Part shown: positions 45,020 through 54,231 of the stretch, piece after piece
How positions within the stretch are numbered: the stretch's first letter is position 1
Layout: each line of letters starts with the position of its first letter
NCBI GenBank assembly: GCA_903876735.1
Contig: CAIRAW010000045.1
Location: 1 to 64,000 of the forward strand
Source of the DNA: an uncultured beta proteobacterium
GTDB lineage: Bacteria; Pseudomonadota; Gammaproteobacteria; Burkholderiales; Burkholderiaceae_C
DNA: 64,000 bases
Direction: 5' to 3'
Notes under the pieces: generated by a model
The model's database searches: none
What the model was told of the DNA's origin: nothing
Seen by the model: the letters and a program-made list of their open reading frames with translations, nothing else
Position numbers and translations under genes: made by a program

Positions 45020-45429
45020 GCAATCTCCCGGTGCCGGTCGCGGCGGGATTGCTCACTTTTCTGGCACTTGATTTTGGTCTCAAACGCACCGGCTTTGCCG
45101 TTGGCAACCGCCTGCTGCGCACGGCCCAGCCGCAAGGCACGATTGCGGCCGAGGGCGATGCCCGTTTCGTCAAGATTGCGCAGCGTATTGCCGAGTGGCA
45201 ACCCGACGCCCTGGTGGTCGGTGTGCCGTTTCACCCGGATGGCGCCGAGCACGAAAACACGGTTCGCGCCCGGCGCTTCTCGCGCCAGTTGCAGGGGCGC
45301 TTCAAGCTGCCGGTGTTTGAGGTTGACGAGCGTTACAGCACCACAGAGGCGCTGCAAATGGGCGCCAAGGATGCCGATGCGGCGGCTGCCTGCATCATTC
45401 TGGAACAATTTCTAAGGAGTATTGAATGA
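45016..45429 (+). CDS. ruvX: RuvX/YqgF-type RNase H-like nuclease
   Basis: A 137-residue protein with the first catalytic Asp in LALDFGLKRTGFAVG, a Glu region VDERYSTTEA and a C-terminal Asp in DADAAAACIILEQFL. The family is a putative Holliday junction resolvase also linked to rRNA processing. Overlaps pyrR by four bases. Confidence 0.92.
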   Translation: MSNLPVPVAAGLLTFLALDFGLKRTGFAVGNRLLRTAQPQGTIAAEGDARFVKIAQRIAEWQPDALVVGVPFHPDGAEHENTVRARRFSRQLQGRFKLPVFEVDERYSTTEALQMGAKDADAAAACIILEQFLRSIE

Positions 45430-45923
45430 GCACATTGACGCTCGATGCCGAGGCGCTCTATGTTGAATTGCTGAAGGGTGTGCGGCCCCTGTTGCGTCCC
45501 GATACGCGCCTGGTCGGGGTCACCTCGGGTGGCGTCTGGTTGGCCGAGCGTCTGCAGCGCGACCTGGGCCTGAGCGGGCGCTCGGGCGTGATTTCATCCA
45601 GCATGCACCGCGACGATTACGCCCGCCGGGGCATGACGAGCGGCGCGCAGACGCAGATCGATTTTGACGTCAACGAGGCGCAGATTCTGCTGCTCGACGA
45701 TGTGCTCTACACCGGGCGCACGATTCGCGCCGTCATCAACGAGCTGTTTGACTTTGGCCGCCCGGCCAGCGTCAAGCTCGCCGTGCTGGTGGACCGCGGC
45801 GGGCGTGAGCTGCCGATCCAGGCCGACTGCTGCGCCGCGCGCGTCAGCCTGCCGGCCAGCCAGTCGCTGGCCCTGGCGCGCAGCGCGGCAGGCGTATTCA
45901 GTTTCAACTTGGAGGGCCGCTAA
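45426..45923 (+). CDS. pyrR: PyrR-type bifunctional regulator/uracil phosphoribosyltransferase
   Basis: A 165-residue protein with the PRPP loop ILLLDDVLYTGRTIRAVINE near residue 85. GVTSGGVWLAERLQ is an additional family block. In Gram-positives PyrR also binds pyr mRNA to control attenuation; in betaproteobacteria only the transferase activity is assured. I saw no attenuator in front of pyrB, which follows after three bases. So a regulatory role here is open. Confidence 0.9.
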   Translation: MSTLTLDAEALYVELLKGVRPLLRPDTRLVGVTSGGVWLAERLQRDLGLSGRSGVISSSMHRDDYARRGMTSGAQTQIDFDVNEAQILLLDDVLYTGRTIRAVINELFDFGRPASVKLAVLVDRGGRELPIQADCCAARVSLPASQSLALARSAAGVFSFNLEGR

Positions 45924-45926
45924 GCC

Positions 45927-46889
45927 ATGCTGTACAAGCGAAATCCCCAGCTCAACAAAAACGGCGAGCTGATTCACCTGCTCTCGATCGAGGGCCTGCC
46001 CAAGAGCATCCTGACCCAGGTGCTCGACACCGCGACGAGTTTCGTCAGCGTCAATGACCGCGAGGTCAAGAAGGTGCCGCTGCTGCGCGGCAAGAGCGTG
46101 TTCAACCTGTTTTTCGAGAACTCCACGCGCACCCGCACCACCTTCGAGATCGCCGCCAAGCGCCTGAGCGCCGACGTCATCAACCTCGACATCGCGCGCT
46201 CCTCCGCCGCCAAGGGCGAGACGCTGCTCGACACCATTGCCAATCTGAGCGCGATGGCGGCCGACCTGTTTGTGGTGCGCCACAGCGAGTCGGGTGCGCC
46301 CTACCTGATCGCCCAGCATGTGGCGCCCCATGTGCACGTGATCAATGCCGGTGACGGGCGCCACGCGCACCCGACGCAGGGCCTGCTCGACATGTACACG
46401 ATCCGCCACTACAAGAAAGATTTTTCGAATCTGACGGTGGCCATCGTTGGCGACGTGCTGCATTCGCGCGTGGCGCGCTCCGACATCCACGCGCTGACCA
46501 CGCTCGGTTGTGCCGAGGTGCGCGTGGTGGGGCCCAAGACACTGGTGCCGTCCGACATGGCGCCGATGGGCGTGCGCGTCTGCCACACGCTTGAAGAAGG
46601 CATCCGTGGTGCCGACGTCATCATCATGCTGCGCCTGCAGAACGAGCGCATGAGCGGCGCGCTGCTGCCCTCGACGCAGGAATTTTTCAAGAGCTTTGGC
46701 CTGACGCCAGAGAAACTGCAACTGGCCAAACCCGACGCCATCGTGATGCACCCGGGGCCCATCAACCGCGGCGTCGAGATCGACTCGGCGGTGGTCGACG
46801 GCGGCCAGAGCGTGATCATGCAGCAGGTGACCTTTGGCATCGCCGTGCGCATGGCGGCGATGAGCATCGTGGCGGGGAATGAGGCCTGA
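45927..46889 (+). CDS. pyrB: aspartate carbamoyltransferase catalytic subunit
   Basis: A 320-residue protein with the carbamoyl-phosphate motif [12 protein letters not shown] near residue 57 and [12 protein letters not shown] near 150. It makes carbamoylaspartate. The next gene, a dihydroorotase-like protein, is the usual structural partner for this class of ATCase in Pseudomonas and relatives. RBS GGAGGG precedes the ATG. Confidence 0.96.
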   Translation: MLYKRNPQLNKNGELIHLLSIEGLPKSILTQVLDTATSFVSVNDREVKKVPLLRGKSVFNLFFENSTRTRTTFEIAAKRLSADVINLDIARSSAAKGETLLDTIANLSAMAADLFVVRHSESGAPYLIAQHVAPHVHVINAGDGRHAHPTQGLLDMYTIRHYKKDFSNLTVAIVGDVLHSRVARSDIHALTTLGCAEVRVVGPKTLVPSDMAPMGVRVCHTLEEGIRGADVIIMLRLQNERMSGALLPSTQEFFKSFGLTPEKLQLAKPDAIVMHPGPINRGVEIDSAVVDGGQSVIMQQVTFGIAVRMAAMSIVAGNEA

Positions 46890-46890
46890 T

Positions 46891-48195
46891 ATGAAAACAC
46901 AAACGAAGATACTGATCAAGGGTGGGCGTGTTATCGACCCCGCCAGCGGTTTTGACGCCATCGCGGATGTGGCACTGGCCGACGGTGTGATACAGGCGAT
47001 CGGGAAGATGGCGCCGGATTTTGTGCCGACACAGACCATCGATGCCAGTGGCTGCATCGTGGCGCCGGGGCTGGTCGATCTGGCCGTGCGCTTGCGCGAG
47101 CCGGGTCACGAGCACGAGCGCATGTTGGAGTCCGAAATGGCGGCAGCGGTGGCCGGCGGCGTTACCAGCCTGGTGTGTCCGCCCGATACCGACCCGGTGC
47201 TCGATGAACCGGGCCTGGTCGAGATGTTGCGCTACCGCGCCGAGAAACTGCAGCAGGCGCGCGTTTACCCGCTGGGTGCACTGACGCACGGACTGGCCGG
47301 TGAAACGCTGACCGAGATGATGCAATTGACCGAGGCCGGTTGCGTGGCCTTCAGCCAGGCCGACGTGGCGCTGTCCAACACCCAGGTGCTGCAGCGCGCC
47401 TTTCAATACGCCAGCACCTTCGGCTATGCCATCTGGCTGCGGCCGCAGGACTTTTACCTGGGCCAGGGCGTGGCGGCCAGCGGCGCACTTGCCACCCGCA
47501 TGGGTTTGAGCGGCGTGCCGGTGGCAGCCGAAACGATTGCCCTGCACACCATTTTTGAATTGATGCGCTCCACCCAGGCACGTGTTCACATCTGCCGCCT
47601 CAGCAGCGCCGCCGGCCTGGAACTGGTGCGCCAGGCCAAGCGCGACGGCTTGAGTGTGACCTGTGACGTCAGCATCAATTCGTTGCACCTGACCGACGTC
47701 GACATGGGCTACTTCGACAGCCGTGCGCGCCTGAATCCGCCTTTGCGCCAGCAGCGCGACCGCGACGCCCTGCGTGCTGGCCTGCTTGATGGCTCGATCG
47801 ACGCGCTGGTGTCAGATCACACGCCGGTGGACGAAGACGCCAAGAACCTGCCCTTTGCCGAGAGCGAGCCCGGCGCCACCGGTGTCGAATTGCTGCTGAG
47901 CCTGGCGCTTAAATGGAGCGTCGACAGCGGTGTGGGCCTGGCGCGTGCACTCGAAGTCATCAGCGCCAGCCCGGCGCGCGTGCTTGGCGCATCGCTCGGC
48001 AAGCGGCAAGACCGTGTCGGGCGCCTGCTGGCCGGTGGTGTGGCCGATCTGTGTATCTTTGACCCCGGCGCAGCCTGGGTTGTGGAGCCCGACGCCTTGC
48101 GCAGCCAGGGCAAGCACACACCGTTCTCGGGCTACGAGTTACCGGGTCGGGTGCGCTGCACCATCGTGGCGGGGCAGATGGCCTATCAGGCCTGA
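46891..48195 (+). CDS. pyrX: dihydroorotase-like protein lacking HxH (PyrX/PyrC' type)
   Basis: A 434-residue amidohydrolase-fold protein. The ATG at 46891 follows the pyrB stop by one base. At the place where active class I dihydroorotases have a metal-binding His-x-His, the sequence is DLAVRLREPGHEH, so both histidines are lost. SDHTPVDEDAKNLPFAES near residue 310 keeps an Asp-His-x-Pro. This is the pattern of PyrC'/PyrX, an inactive homologue needed to assemble ATCase with PyrB. A separate active dihydroorotase must be coded elsewhere. Confidence 0.9.
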   Translation: MKTQTKILIKGGRVIDPASGFDAIADVALADGVIQAIGKMAPDFVPTQTIDASGCIVAPGLVDLAVRLREPGHEHERMLESEMAAAVAGGVTSLVCPPDTDPVLDEPGLVEMLRYRAEKLQQARVYPLGALTHGLAGETLTEMMQLTEAGCVAFSQADVALSNTQVLQRAFQYASTFGYAIWLRPQDFYLGQGVAASGALATRMGLSGVPVAAETIALHTIFELMRSTQARVHICRLSSAAGLELVRQAKRDGLSVTCDVSINSLHLTDVDMGYFDSRARLNPPLRQQRDRDALRAGLLDGSIDALVSDHTPVDEDAKNLPFAESEPGATGVELLLSLALKWSVDSGVGLARALEVISASPARVLGASLGKRQDRVGRLLAGGVADLCIFDPGAAWVVEPDALRSQGKHTPFSGYELPGRVRCTIVAGQMAYQA

Positions 48196-48225
48196 GGGGA
48201 CGGGGGCGGCGGGAGAATCTTCAAC

Positions 48226-48300
48226 TGGCGCCCCCGACGGGAATCGAACCCATATCTAGCGCTTAGGAGGCGCTCGTTCTATCCATTGAACTACGGCGGC
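48226..48300 (-). tRNA. tRNA-Arg (anticodon CCT)
   Basis: A 75-base cloverleaf with encoded CCA. The anticodon stem AGCGC/GCGCT closes the loop CTCCTAA, so the anticodon is CCT. D arm GTTCAATGGATAGAAC is normal for this isoacceptor. The acceptor stem GCCGCCG/CGGGGGC has one G-G mismatch at pair 4-69. Confidence 0.95.
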
Positions 48301-48311
48301 GGTGCCGTATT

Positions 48312-49526
48312 CTATTTGGTCAGCAGGCGCATCGCGTCTTCGATGCCCTTGATGGTGAGCGGGTACATGCGTTGGCTCACGATCTGCTGGACCACGCTGA
48401 TGCTCTGGCGGTATTGCCAGACGCCTTGCGGCTCGGGGTTGATCCAGGCGAATTTGGGGAAGGCCTTGGTCAAGCGCTGCAGCCACTCGACGCCGGCTTC
48501 TTCGTTGTTGTACTCGACGCTGCCGCCGGGTTGCAGGATCTCGTAGGGGCTCATGGTGGCGTCGCCGACGAAGATGAGTTTGTAGTCCTTGTTGTACTTG
48601 CGGATGATGTCCCAGGTTGGGAACTTCTCGGCAAAGCGGCGTCGGTTGTTCTTCCACATGAAGTCGTAGACGCAGTTGTGGAAGTAGTAAAACTCCAGGT
48701 GCTTGAATTCGGTTTTGGTCGCCGAGAACAGTTCCTCGACGCGCGCGATGTGCTCGTCCATGGTGCCGCCGACGTCCATCAGCAGCAGCACCTTGACGTT
48801 GTTGTGGCGCTCGGGAATCATCTTGATGTCAAGGTAGCCGGCGTTGGCGGCGGTGCACTTGATGGTGTCGTCCAGGTCGAGCTCTTCCTCGTGGCCCTCG
48901 CGCGCGAACTTGCGCAGACGGCGCAGCGCGACCTTGATGTTGCGCGTGCCGAGTTCCTGCGTGTCGTCGTAGTCCTTGTAGGCGCGCTGGTCCCAGACCT
49001 TGACCGCGCTCTTGTTGCGGCTCTTGTCCTGGCCGATGCGGATGCCCTGCGGGTTTTGGCCGTAGGCGCCGAACGGGCTGGTGCCGCCGGTGCCGATCCA
49101 CTTCGAGCCGCCTTCGTGGCGCTCCTTCTGCTCTTCAAAACGCTTCTTGAGCGTCTCCATGAGCTCGTCCCATCCCATTTTTTCGATCTTGGCCAGTTCC
49201 TCCGGGCTCAGGTTGAGTTCGAGGTTCTTGCGCAGCCAGTCGAGCGGAATTTCCTTGGTGAAGTCGGCCACCGTCTCGACGCCCTTGAAGTAGGCAGCAA
49301 AGGCGCGGTCGAACTTGTCGTAGTGCTTTTCGTCCTTGACCAGCGTGGTGCGGCTCAGGTAGTAGAAATCGTCGATCTTGTAGCCGCGGACATCGGCGTC
49401 ATCATCCGGCGCCGGCATGTTGGGGCCGACCACGCCTTCCTTCAGGGCTTCGAGCAGCGTCAGGTATTCCTTGACCGACACCGGCAATTTGGCCGAGCGC
49501 AGGGTGTAGAAGAAGTCGATCAGCAT
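48312..49526 (-). CDS. CoxE-like VWA domain protein, partner of a MoxR ATPase
   Basis: A 404-residue soluble protein from the ATG at 49526, with GGAGAG eight bases upstream. The N-terminal half is helical and charged. The C-terminal half is a VWA domain with LLLMDVGGTMDEHI near residue 250, in place of the canonical D-x-S-x-S MIDAS motif, and IFVGDATMSPYEI near 330. MoxR/VWA pairs act as assembly or metal-insertion chaperones in other systems. The ATPase partner is 0.9 kb upstream at 50412-51266, with two small genes between. The client protein is not evident. Confidence 0.9.
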   Translation of the reverse strand: MLIDFFYTLRSAKLPVSVKEYLTLLEALKEGVVGPNMPAPDDDADVRGYKIDDFYYLSRTTLVKDEKHYDKFDRAFAAYFKGVETVADFTKEIPLDWLRKNLELNLSPEELAKIEKMGWDELMETLKKRFEEQKERHEGGSKWIGTGGTSPFGAYGQNPQGIRIGQDKSRNKSAVKVWDQRAYKDYDDTQELGTRNIKVALRRLRKFAREGHEEELDLDDTIKCTAANAGYLDIKMIPERHNNVKVLLLMDVGGTMDEHIARVEELFSATKTEFKHLEFYYFHNCVYDFMWKNNRRRFAEKFPTWDIIRKYNKDYKLIFVGDATMSPYEILQPGGSVEYNNEEAGVEWLQRLTKAFPKFAWINPEPQGVWQYRQSISVVQQIVSQRMYPLTIKGIEDAMRLLTK

Positions 49527-49557
49527 GGTGTCTCTCCGGGTGCAGCGAGCAGCGTGC

Positions 49558-50157
49558 TCAGGCGCGCGGTTTCTGGTCCAGCAGGTACAGCAACTGGGCC
49601 TTCGCTTCGGGCCACTCGCCGGCGCGCATGCTGTACATGACGGTGTCGCGGATGGTGCCGTCGCGACGCAGCGCGTGGCCGCGGATAACGCCGTCTTTTT
49701 TCGCGCCCAGGCGCTCGATCGCGGCCTGCGAGGCAAAGTTGAAGTTGTCGGTGCGCCAGCCGACCACGTGGCAGCCCAGCGTCTCGAAGGCGTGGGTCAG
49801 CAGCAACAGCTTGGCCGTGGTGTTGACGGGGCTGCGCTGGCAGCGCCGGGCGTACCAGGTCCAGCCGATCTCGACGCGTTTGACGGCCGGGATGATGTCG
49901 TGGTAGCTGGTGCAACCCAGCACCGTGCCGGTGGCGGCTTCCAGCACGGCGAAGGCAAAGCGGGTGCCGGCTTCGCGCATGGCCAGCGCGTCTTCGATGT
50001 ACTGGCGGGTCTGCTGCGGCTCGGGCACGGAGGTGACACGCAGCCGCCACAGTTCGCCGTCCTGCGCTGCGATGCGCAGACCGGACTCGTGGCTTAAGGC
50101 CAGCGGCACGAGTTCAATGCCGCGTGCTTTCAGGGTGACGGGTTCGACGAAGGCCAT
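49558..50157 (-). CDS. GNAT-family N-acetyltransferase
   Basis: A 199-residue protein of the RimJ/RimL-like GNAT group, with TGTVLGCTSYHDIIPAVKRVE, then [20 protein letters not shown] and FETLGCHVVGWRTDNFNFAS. It uses acetyl-CoA; acceptor unknown. It sits between the MoxR and VWA genes in one orientation. Confidence 0.88.
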   Translation of the reverse strand: MAFVEPVTLKARGIELVPLALSHESGLRIAAQDGELWRLRVTSVPEPQQTRQYIEDALAMREAGTRFAFAVLEAATGTVLGCTSYHDIIPAVKRVEIGWTWYARRCQRSPVNTTAKLLLLTHAFETLGCHVVGWRTDNFNFASQAAIERLGAKKDGVIRGHALRRDGTIRDTVMYSMRAGEWPEAKAQLLYLLDQKPRA

Positions 50158-50177
50158 GTTCCGTAGTCCTCAAATGT

Positions 50178-50393
50178 TTATTTCTTTGCACTGCGCCGGC
50201 GCCAGCGCCGGGCCAGTTGCAGGCCCAGGCCACCGCCCAGGCCGACCAGCACAATGCCGATCGTGCTGGCACCGCTGTAACCGGCGGCAAAGATGTCAAG
50301 GCCGAGCAGTTGTCCGGCCCAGAAACCCAACAGCGCACCGCCGACAAAGCCGACAGCGTCGGACAGGCCTTCGAGCAACAGCGTTTTGTCCAT
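50178..50393 (-). CDS. small two-span membrane protein, unknown
   Basis: A 71-residue protein with two Gly-rich hydrophobic segments (GFVGGALLGFWAGQLLGL and TIGIVLVGLGGGLGLQLA) and a strongly basic tail. It lies 18 bases after the MoxR gene and 20 bases before the GNAT gene, all in one direction. No known function. Confidence 0.7.
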   Translation of the reverse strand: MDKTLLLEGLSDAVGFVGGALLGFWAGQLLGLDIFAAGYSGASTIGIVLVGLGGGLGLQLARRWRRRSAKK

Positions 50394-50411
50394 GGTGACG
50401 GCAGCTCTTGC

Positions 50412-51266
50412 CTAGCGATTGTGCTTTTGCATGAAAACCAGTTTTTCGAACAGGGTCACATCCTGTTCGTTCTTGAGCAAGGCGCCCACCAGCGGCGGCA
50501 CCGCCACCTTGTCGTCCTTGCTCTGCAGCGCGGCCAGCGGAATGTCTTCGGCCAGCAGCAACTTGAGCCAGTCCAGCAGTTCGCTGGTCGAAGGCTTCTT
50601 TTTAAGACCCGGCAGGTTGCGCACGTCATAAAACGTCTTCATTGCCGCCGTCAGCAACTCGTTCTTCAGGCCCGGAAAGTGCACATCCACAATGCTGCGC
50701 ATGGTGTCGGCGTCGGGGAACTTGATGTAGTGGAAGAAGCAGCGGCGCAGGAAGGCGTCGGGCAGTTCCTTCTCGTTGTTCGAGGTGATGAACACCAGCG
50801 GCCGGTTCTTGGCCCGGATCAGTTCGCGTGTCTCGTAGCAATAGAACTCCATGCGGTCGATTTCGCGCAGCAGGTCGTTCGGGAACTCGATGTCGGCCTT
50901 GTCGATCTCGTCGATCAGCAGCGCCACCGGCTCTTCGGCCGTGAAGGCCTGCCACAACACGCCCTTCATGATGTAGTTGTGGATGTTCTTGACGCGCTCG
51001 CCGCCGTCGATGTCGGACAACTGGGAGTCGCGCAGGCGGCTGACGGCGTCGTACTCATACAGACCCTGCTGCGCCTTGGTGGTGGACTTGATGTGCCATT
51101 GCAGCAGCGGCATTTCCAGGGCGCTGGCCACTTCCTCGGCCAGCATGGTTTTGCCGGTTCCGGGCTCACCCTTGACCAGCAGCGGGCGTTTCAGGGTGAT
51201 GGCGGCGTTTACCGACAGCATCAAATCCTGGGTGGCGACGTAGTTTTTGGTTCCTTGGAATTTCAT
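50412..51266 (-). CDS. MoxR-family AAA+ ATPase
   Basis: A 284-residue protein with Walker A GEPGTGKTMLAEEV near residue 38, Walker B VALLIDEIDKAD near 110, sensor 1 in VFITSNNEKELPDAF and an arginine finger region RRC after it. The family forms hexamers working with VWA proteins to remodel or insert cofactors into client enzymes. It heads the run ATPase, small membrane protein, acetyltransferase, VWA protein. Confidence 0.94.
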   Translation of the reverse strand: MKFQGTKNYVATQDLMLSVNAAITLKRPLLVKGEPGTGKTMLAEEVASALEMPLLQWHIKSTTKAQQGLYEYDAVSRLRDSQLSDIDGGERVKNIHNYIMKGVLWQAFTAEEPVALLIDEIDKADIEFPNDLLREIDRMEFYCYETRELIRAKNRPLVFITSNNEKELPDAFLRRCFFHYIKFPDADTMRSIVDVHFPGLKNELLTAAMKTFYDVRNLPGLKKKPSTSELLDWLKLLLAEDIPLAALQSKDDKVAVPPLVGALLKNEQDVTLFEKLVFMQKHNR

Positions 51267-51334
51267 GGTTCTCGCTTGTTTGGAAAAGCAGCGTTGAGGG
51301 TAGGGGAAGGAAGGCTCATCGATATAATCAAATT

Positions 51335-51348
51335 TTGATCTATCTCAA
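51335..51348. promoter_or_regulatory. FNR/ANR-like site upstream of the cytochrome c4 gene
   Basis: TTGATCTATCTCAA matches the FNR consensus at nine of ten defined positions. A TATAAT at 51323-51328 lies just before it, so if that is the -10 box the site would overlap the transcription start and favour repression without oxygen; I see no good -35 at normal distance. The site lies 25 bases upstream of the start codon. Confidence 0.55.
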
Positions 51349-51372
51349 ACTCTGGTCGATTGTCCTCCTAAA

Positions 51373-52038
51373 ATGAACAAATTCCTGTTAACACTGCCCG
51401 CCCTGCTTGTCGCCTGTGTGACGGCCCTGCCTGCCAATGCGCAGGAAATCAAGGGTGACATCAAGGCCGGCGAAAAGAAAATCGCCATGTGCATCGGCTG
51501 CCATGGCATCACCGGCTACCGCGCCAGTTTCCCCGAGGTCTACCGGGTTCCCAGGGTTTCCGGGCAGGGCGCCAAGTACATCGTGTCGGCGCTCACGGCT
51601 TACCAAAAGGGCGATCGCAGGCACCCCACCATGCGCGGCATTGTCGACAATCTGAACGAACAGGACATCGCCGACGTGGCGGCTTATTACGAGGCCCATG
51701 GCAAGCTTGACGCTGCGCCGCTGCCGGCCAAGGCTGCCGAGGGCAACGCCCGCGTTGCGGCACTGCTGAAAAAGGGCGCTTGTGTCACCTGCCACGGAGA
51801 GAACTTCAGCAAGCCGATTGACCCGAGCTACCCCAAAATTGCGGGCCAGTATGCGGATTACGTGTTTGTGGCGCTCAAGTCCTACAAGACCGAGGGCAAC
51901 CCGACCTGGGGCCGGGGTAACCCGATCATGGGCGGTGTCGCCAAGCAGTTCTCCAATGCAGAACTGAAGGAACTGGCCAACTACGTGAGCGCGCTGCCGG
52001 GCGAACTGACAACCCTGCCGCAAAGCAAATTCCGCTAA
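51373..52038 (+). CDS. dihaem cytochrome c4-type protein
   Basis: A 221-residue protein with signal peptide ending near PANAQ and two haem domains, CIGCHG near residue 39 and CVTCHG near 138, each with a downstream Met ligand candidate (HPTMRG and NPIMGG). This double-domain pattern is cytochrome c4, an electron donor to terminal oxidases. RBS TCCTCC-type complement is not on this strand; the stretch CCTCCTAAA before the ATG is a poor ribosome site. It diverges from the MoxR gene. Confidence 0.9.
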   Translation: MNKFLLTLPALLVACVTALPANAQEIKGDIKAGEKKIAMCIGCHGITGYRASFPEVYRVPRVSGQGAKYIVSALTAYQKGDRRHPTMRGIVDNLNEQDIADVAAYYEAHGKLDAAPLPAKAAEGNARVAALLKKGACVTCHGENFSKPIDPSYPKIAGQYADYVFVALKSYKTEGNPTWGRGNPIMGGVAKQFSNAELKELANYVSALPGELTTLPQSKFR

Positions 52039-52559
52039 ACCGGAGTTGGTGCCCAGAGGCGCGCACCTGCGGCGTCGAGGTGGGTCAGGTAGACGCGCAG
52101 TTCGAATTCGAGTTGGTGGTAGCTCGGTTCCATGTGGCTGCAGAGCTGGTAGAAGGCCTTGTCATGGGCGCGCTCCTTGAGGTGCGCCAGTTCGTGCACC
52201 GTGATCATCTTCAGGAACTCGGCCGGTACGTCCTTGAACAGGGCGGCGATGCGGATCTCGCGTTTGGCCTTCAGGCGTGAGCCTTGAACCCGCGCCACCG
52301 TGGTGTGGGTGCCCAGCGCGTGCTGCACCACCTGCAACTTGCTGTCGAACAAGACCTTGGTGACGGGCTCGGCGCCGCGCAGATAGTCCTGGCGCAGTTG
52401 CTGCACATAGTCGTACAGCGCCTTGTCGGTGCGTATGCCGTGGCCCTGCGCATACTTGTCCTGTAGCCATTGGCCGAGTCGCTGCTCTTCGAGGAGCCGC
52501 TCGACCCGTGCCAGCGTTTCGGGGTCGTAGCCCTGCAGGTATTTCAGCTGCGGCTTCAA
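52035..52559 (-). CDS. YgjP-like M48-type metallopeptidase
   Basis: A 174-residue protein. The most likely start is the TTG at 52559, whose TTGA overlaps the lysS stop. The zinc motif is [17 protein letters not shown] near residue 123, the His-Glu-Leu-x-His followed by His-x-x-x-Phe of the YgjP/SprT-like group. Its target is unknown. The end overlaps the convergent cytochrome c4 gene by four bases. Confidence 0.85.
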   Translation of the reverse strand: MKPQLKYLQGYDPETLARVERLLEEQRLGQWLQDKYAQGHGIRTDKALYDYVQQLRQDYLRGAEPVTKVLFDSKLQVVQHALGTHTTVARVQGSRLKAKREIRIAALFKDVPAEFLKMITVHELAHLKERAHDKAFYQLCSHMEPSYHQLEFELRVYLTHLDAAGARLWAPTPV

Positions 52560-54109
52560 ACCTCGCGGCGCAGCGCCGGGAACAGGATTACGTCGCGGAT
52601 GCTGCTGCTGTCGGTGAGCAGCATCATGAGCCGGTCCAGGCCGACGCCGCAACCGCCGGTCGGGGGCATGCCGTATTCCAGGGCGCGGATGAAGTCGTGG
52701 TCGTAGTACATGGCTTCGTCGTCGCCATCGTCTTTGGCTGCGACCTGGGACTGGAAGCGCGCCGCCTGTTCCTGCGCGTCGTTGAGCTCGGAGAAGCCGT
52801 TGCCGAATTCGCGCCCGGTGATGTAGAGCTCGAAGCGCTCGGTCACGCCGGGGCGGTGGTCGCTGGCGCGCGCCAGCGGCGAAATCTCGACCGGGTGCTC
52901 GCAGATGAAGGTGGGTTGCCAGAGCTTTTCTTCCACCGTTTCTTCAAAGTACATCACCTGCAGGCTCGGCAGCGAGCGGCTGGAGAGTTTGTTCTTGGCT
53001 TCGCTCAGACCCAGCTTGCGCAGGGACTGGATCAGCCAGTCGCGGTCTTCGACCTTCAGATGGCTGCTGCCTTCGAGTGGCTGGCCGGCTTCGGTGTGCT
53101 TGCAGATGGCCTCGACGATGGTCAAGCGCTCAAACGGCTGGCTCAGGTCAACGTCCTTGCCGCCATAGCTCAACTGCAGGGTGCCGCGCGATTTCTGAGC
53201 CGCGTCGCGCACCAGCGCCTCGGTGAAGGTCATCAGGTCCTGGTAGTCCCAGTACGCCGCGTAGAACTCCATCATGGTGAACTCGGGGTTGTGCCGTACC
53301 GAGATGCCTTCGTTGCGAAAACTGCGGTTGATCTCGAACACGCGCTCGAAACCGCCCACGATCAGGCGCTTGAGGTAGAGCTCGGGCGCGATGCGCAGGA
53401 ACATCTGCTGGTCCAGCGCGTTGTGGTGCGTGGTGAAGGGCTTGGCGTTGGCGCCGCCCGGAATCGGGTGCAGCATCGGTGTTTCCACCTCCAGAAAATC
53501 ATGCGCCACCATGAATTCGCGAATTCCGCTGAGCGCCTTGCTGCGCGCCACAAAGCGCGCGCGCGTGCTCTCGTCGGTCATCAGGTCAACGTAGCGCTGG
53601 CGGTACTTGGTTTCCTGGTCGTTCATTCCGTGGTGCTTGTCGGGCATAGGGCGCAGGCTCTTGGTCAGCAGGCGCAGGCTGCTGGCGTGGATCGACAACT
53701 CGCCGGTCTTGGTCTTGAAGACCAGGCCTTCGGCGCCGACGATGTCACCCAGATCCCAATGCTTGAAACTGGCGTAAAGATCGGCGCCAATATCCTCGCC
53801 CTTGATGTAGAGCTGGATGCGTCCGCTGCTGTCCTGCAGCGTGGCAAAGCTGGCTTTTCCCATGACGCGCTTGAGCATCATGCGCCCGGCTATCCGGGCG
53901 GTCGTGCCCTGCTCCAGCAGCGCTTCGGGTGTCTGACCGGCGTGCGCGGCGAACAGGTCTGCGGCGTGGTCGGTCGGCTTGAAATCATTCGGAAAAGCGA
54001 CGCCCTTGCCCTCAAGCTGTTGCTGGCGGATCGCCTTGAGTTTGTCCTGGCGCTCCAGGATCAGCTGGTTTTCGTCCTGGGGCGCGGGGGCTGTTGTGTG
54101 GTCAGACAT
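52556..54109 (-). CDS. lysS: lysyl-tRNA synthetase, class II
   Basis: A 517-residue protein. I choose the ATG at 54109 ([10 protein letters not shown]); a longer frame from 54160 is less like the family. The N-terminal OB-fold binds the anticodon. Class II motif 2 is [20 protein letters not shown] and motif 3 is [11 protein letters not shown] near the C-terminus. Length is usual for bacterial LysRS. Confidence 0.96.
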   Translation of the reverse strand: MSDHTTAPAPQDENQLILERQDKLKAIRQQQLEGKGVAFPNDFKPTDHAADLFAAHAGQTPEALLEQGTTARIAGRMMLKRVMGKASFATLQDSSGRIQLYIKGEDIGADLYASFKHWDLGDIVGAEGLVFKTKTGELSIHASSLRLLTKSLRPMPDKHHGMNDQETKYRQRYVDLMTDESTRARFVARSKALSGIREFMVAHDFLEVETPMLHPIPGGANAKPFTTHHNALDQQMFLRIAPELYLKRLIVGGFERVFEINRSFRNEGISVRHNPEFTMMEFYAAYWDYQDLMTFTEALVRDAAQKSRGTLQLSYGGKDVDLSQPFERLTIVEAICKHTEAGQPLEGSSHLKVEDRDWLIQSLRKLGLSEAKNKLSSRSLPSLQVMYFEETVEEKLWQPTFICEHPVEISPLARASDHRPGVTERFELYITGREFGNGFSELNDAQEQAARFQSQVAAKDDGDDEAMYYDHDFIRALEYGMPPTGGCGVGLDRLMMLLTDSSSIRDVILFPALRREV

Positions 54110-54231
54110 GAGTGGTGCAATCGTGAGGGCAGCCATGAACAGGGGGTTGACGGCTGGCAAGTCGAAAGCCGTGATTTTAAGTTGAGCGCCGCGCTCGCTA
54201 TGATGACTGGCAGTCTGTCCCGCAAATTCTT

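Noticed and set aside
45300-45930. PyrR-controlled attenuator before pyrB
   Set aside because: pyrR and pyrB are three bases apart, and pyrR overlaps ruvX. There is no leader long enough for terminator and antiterminator hairpins.
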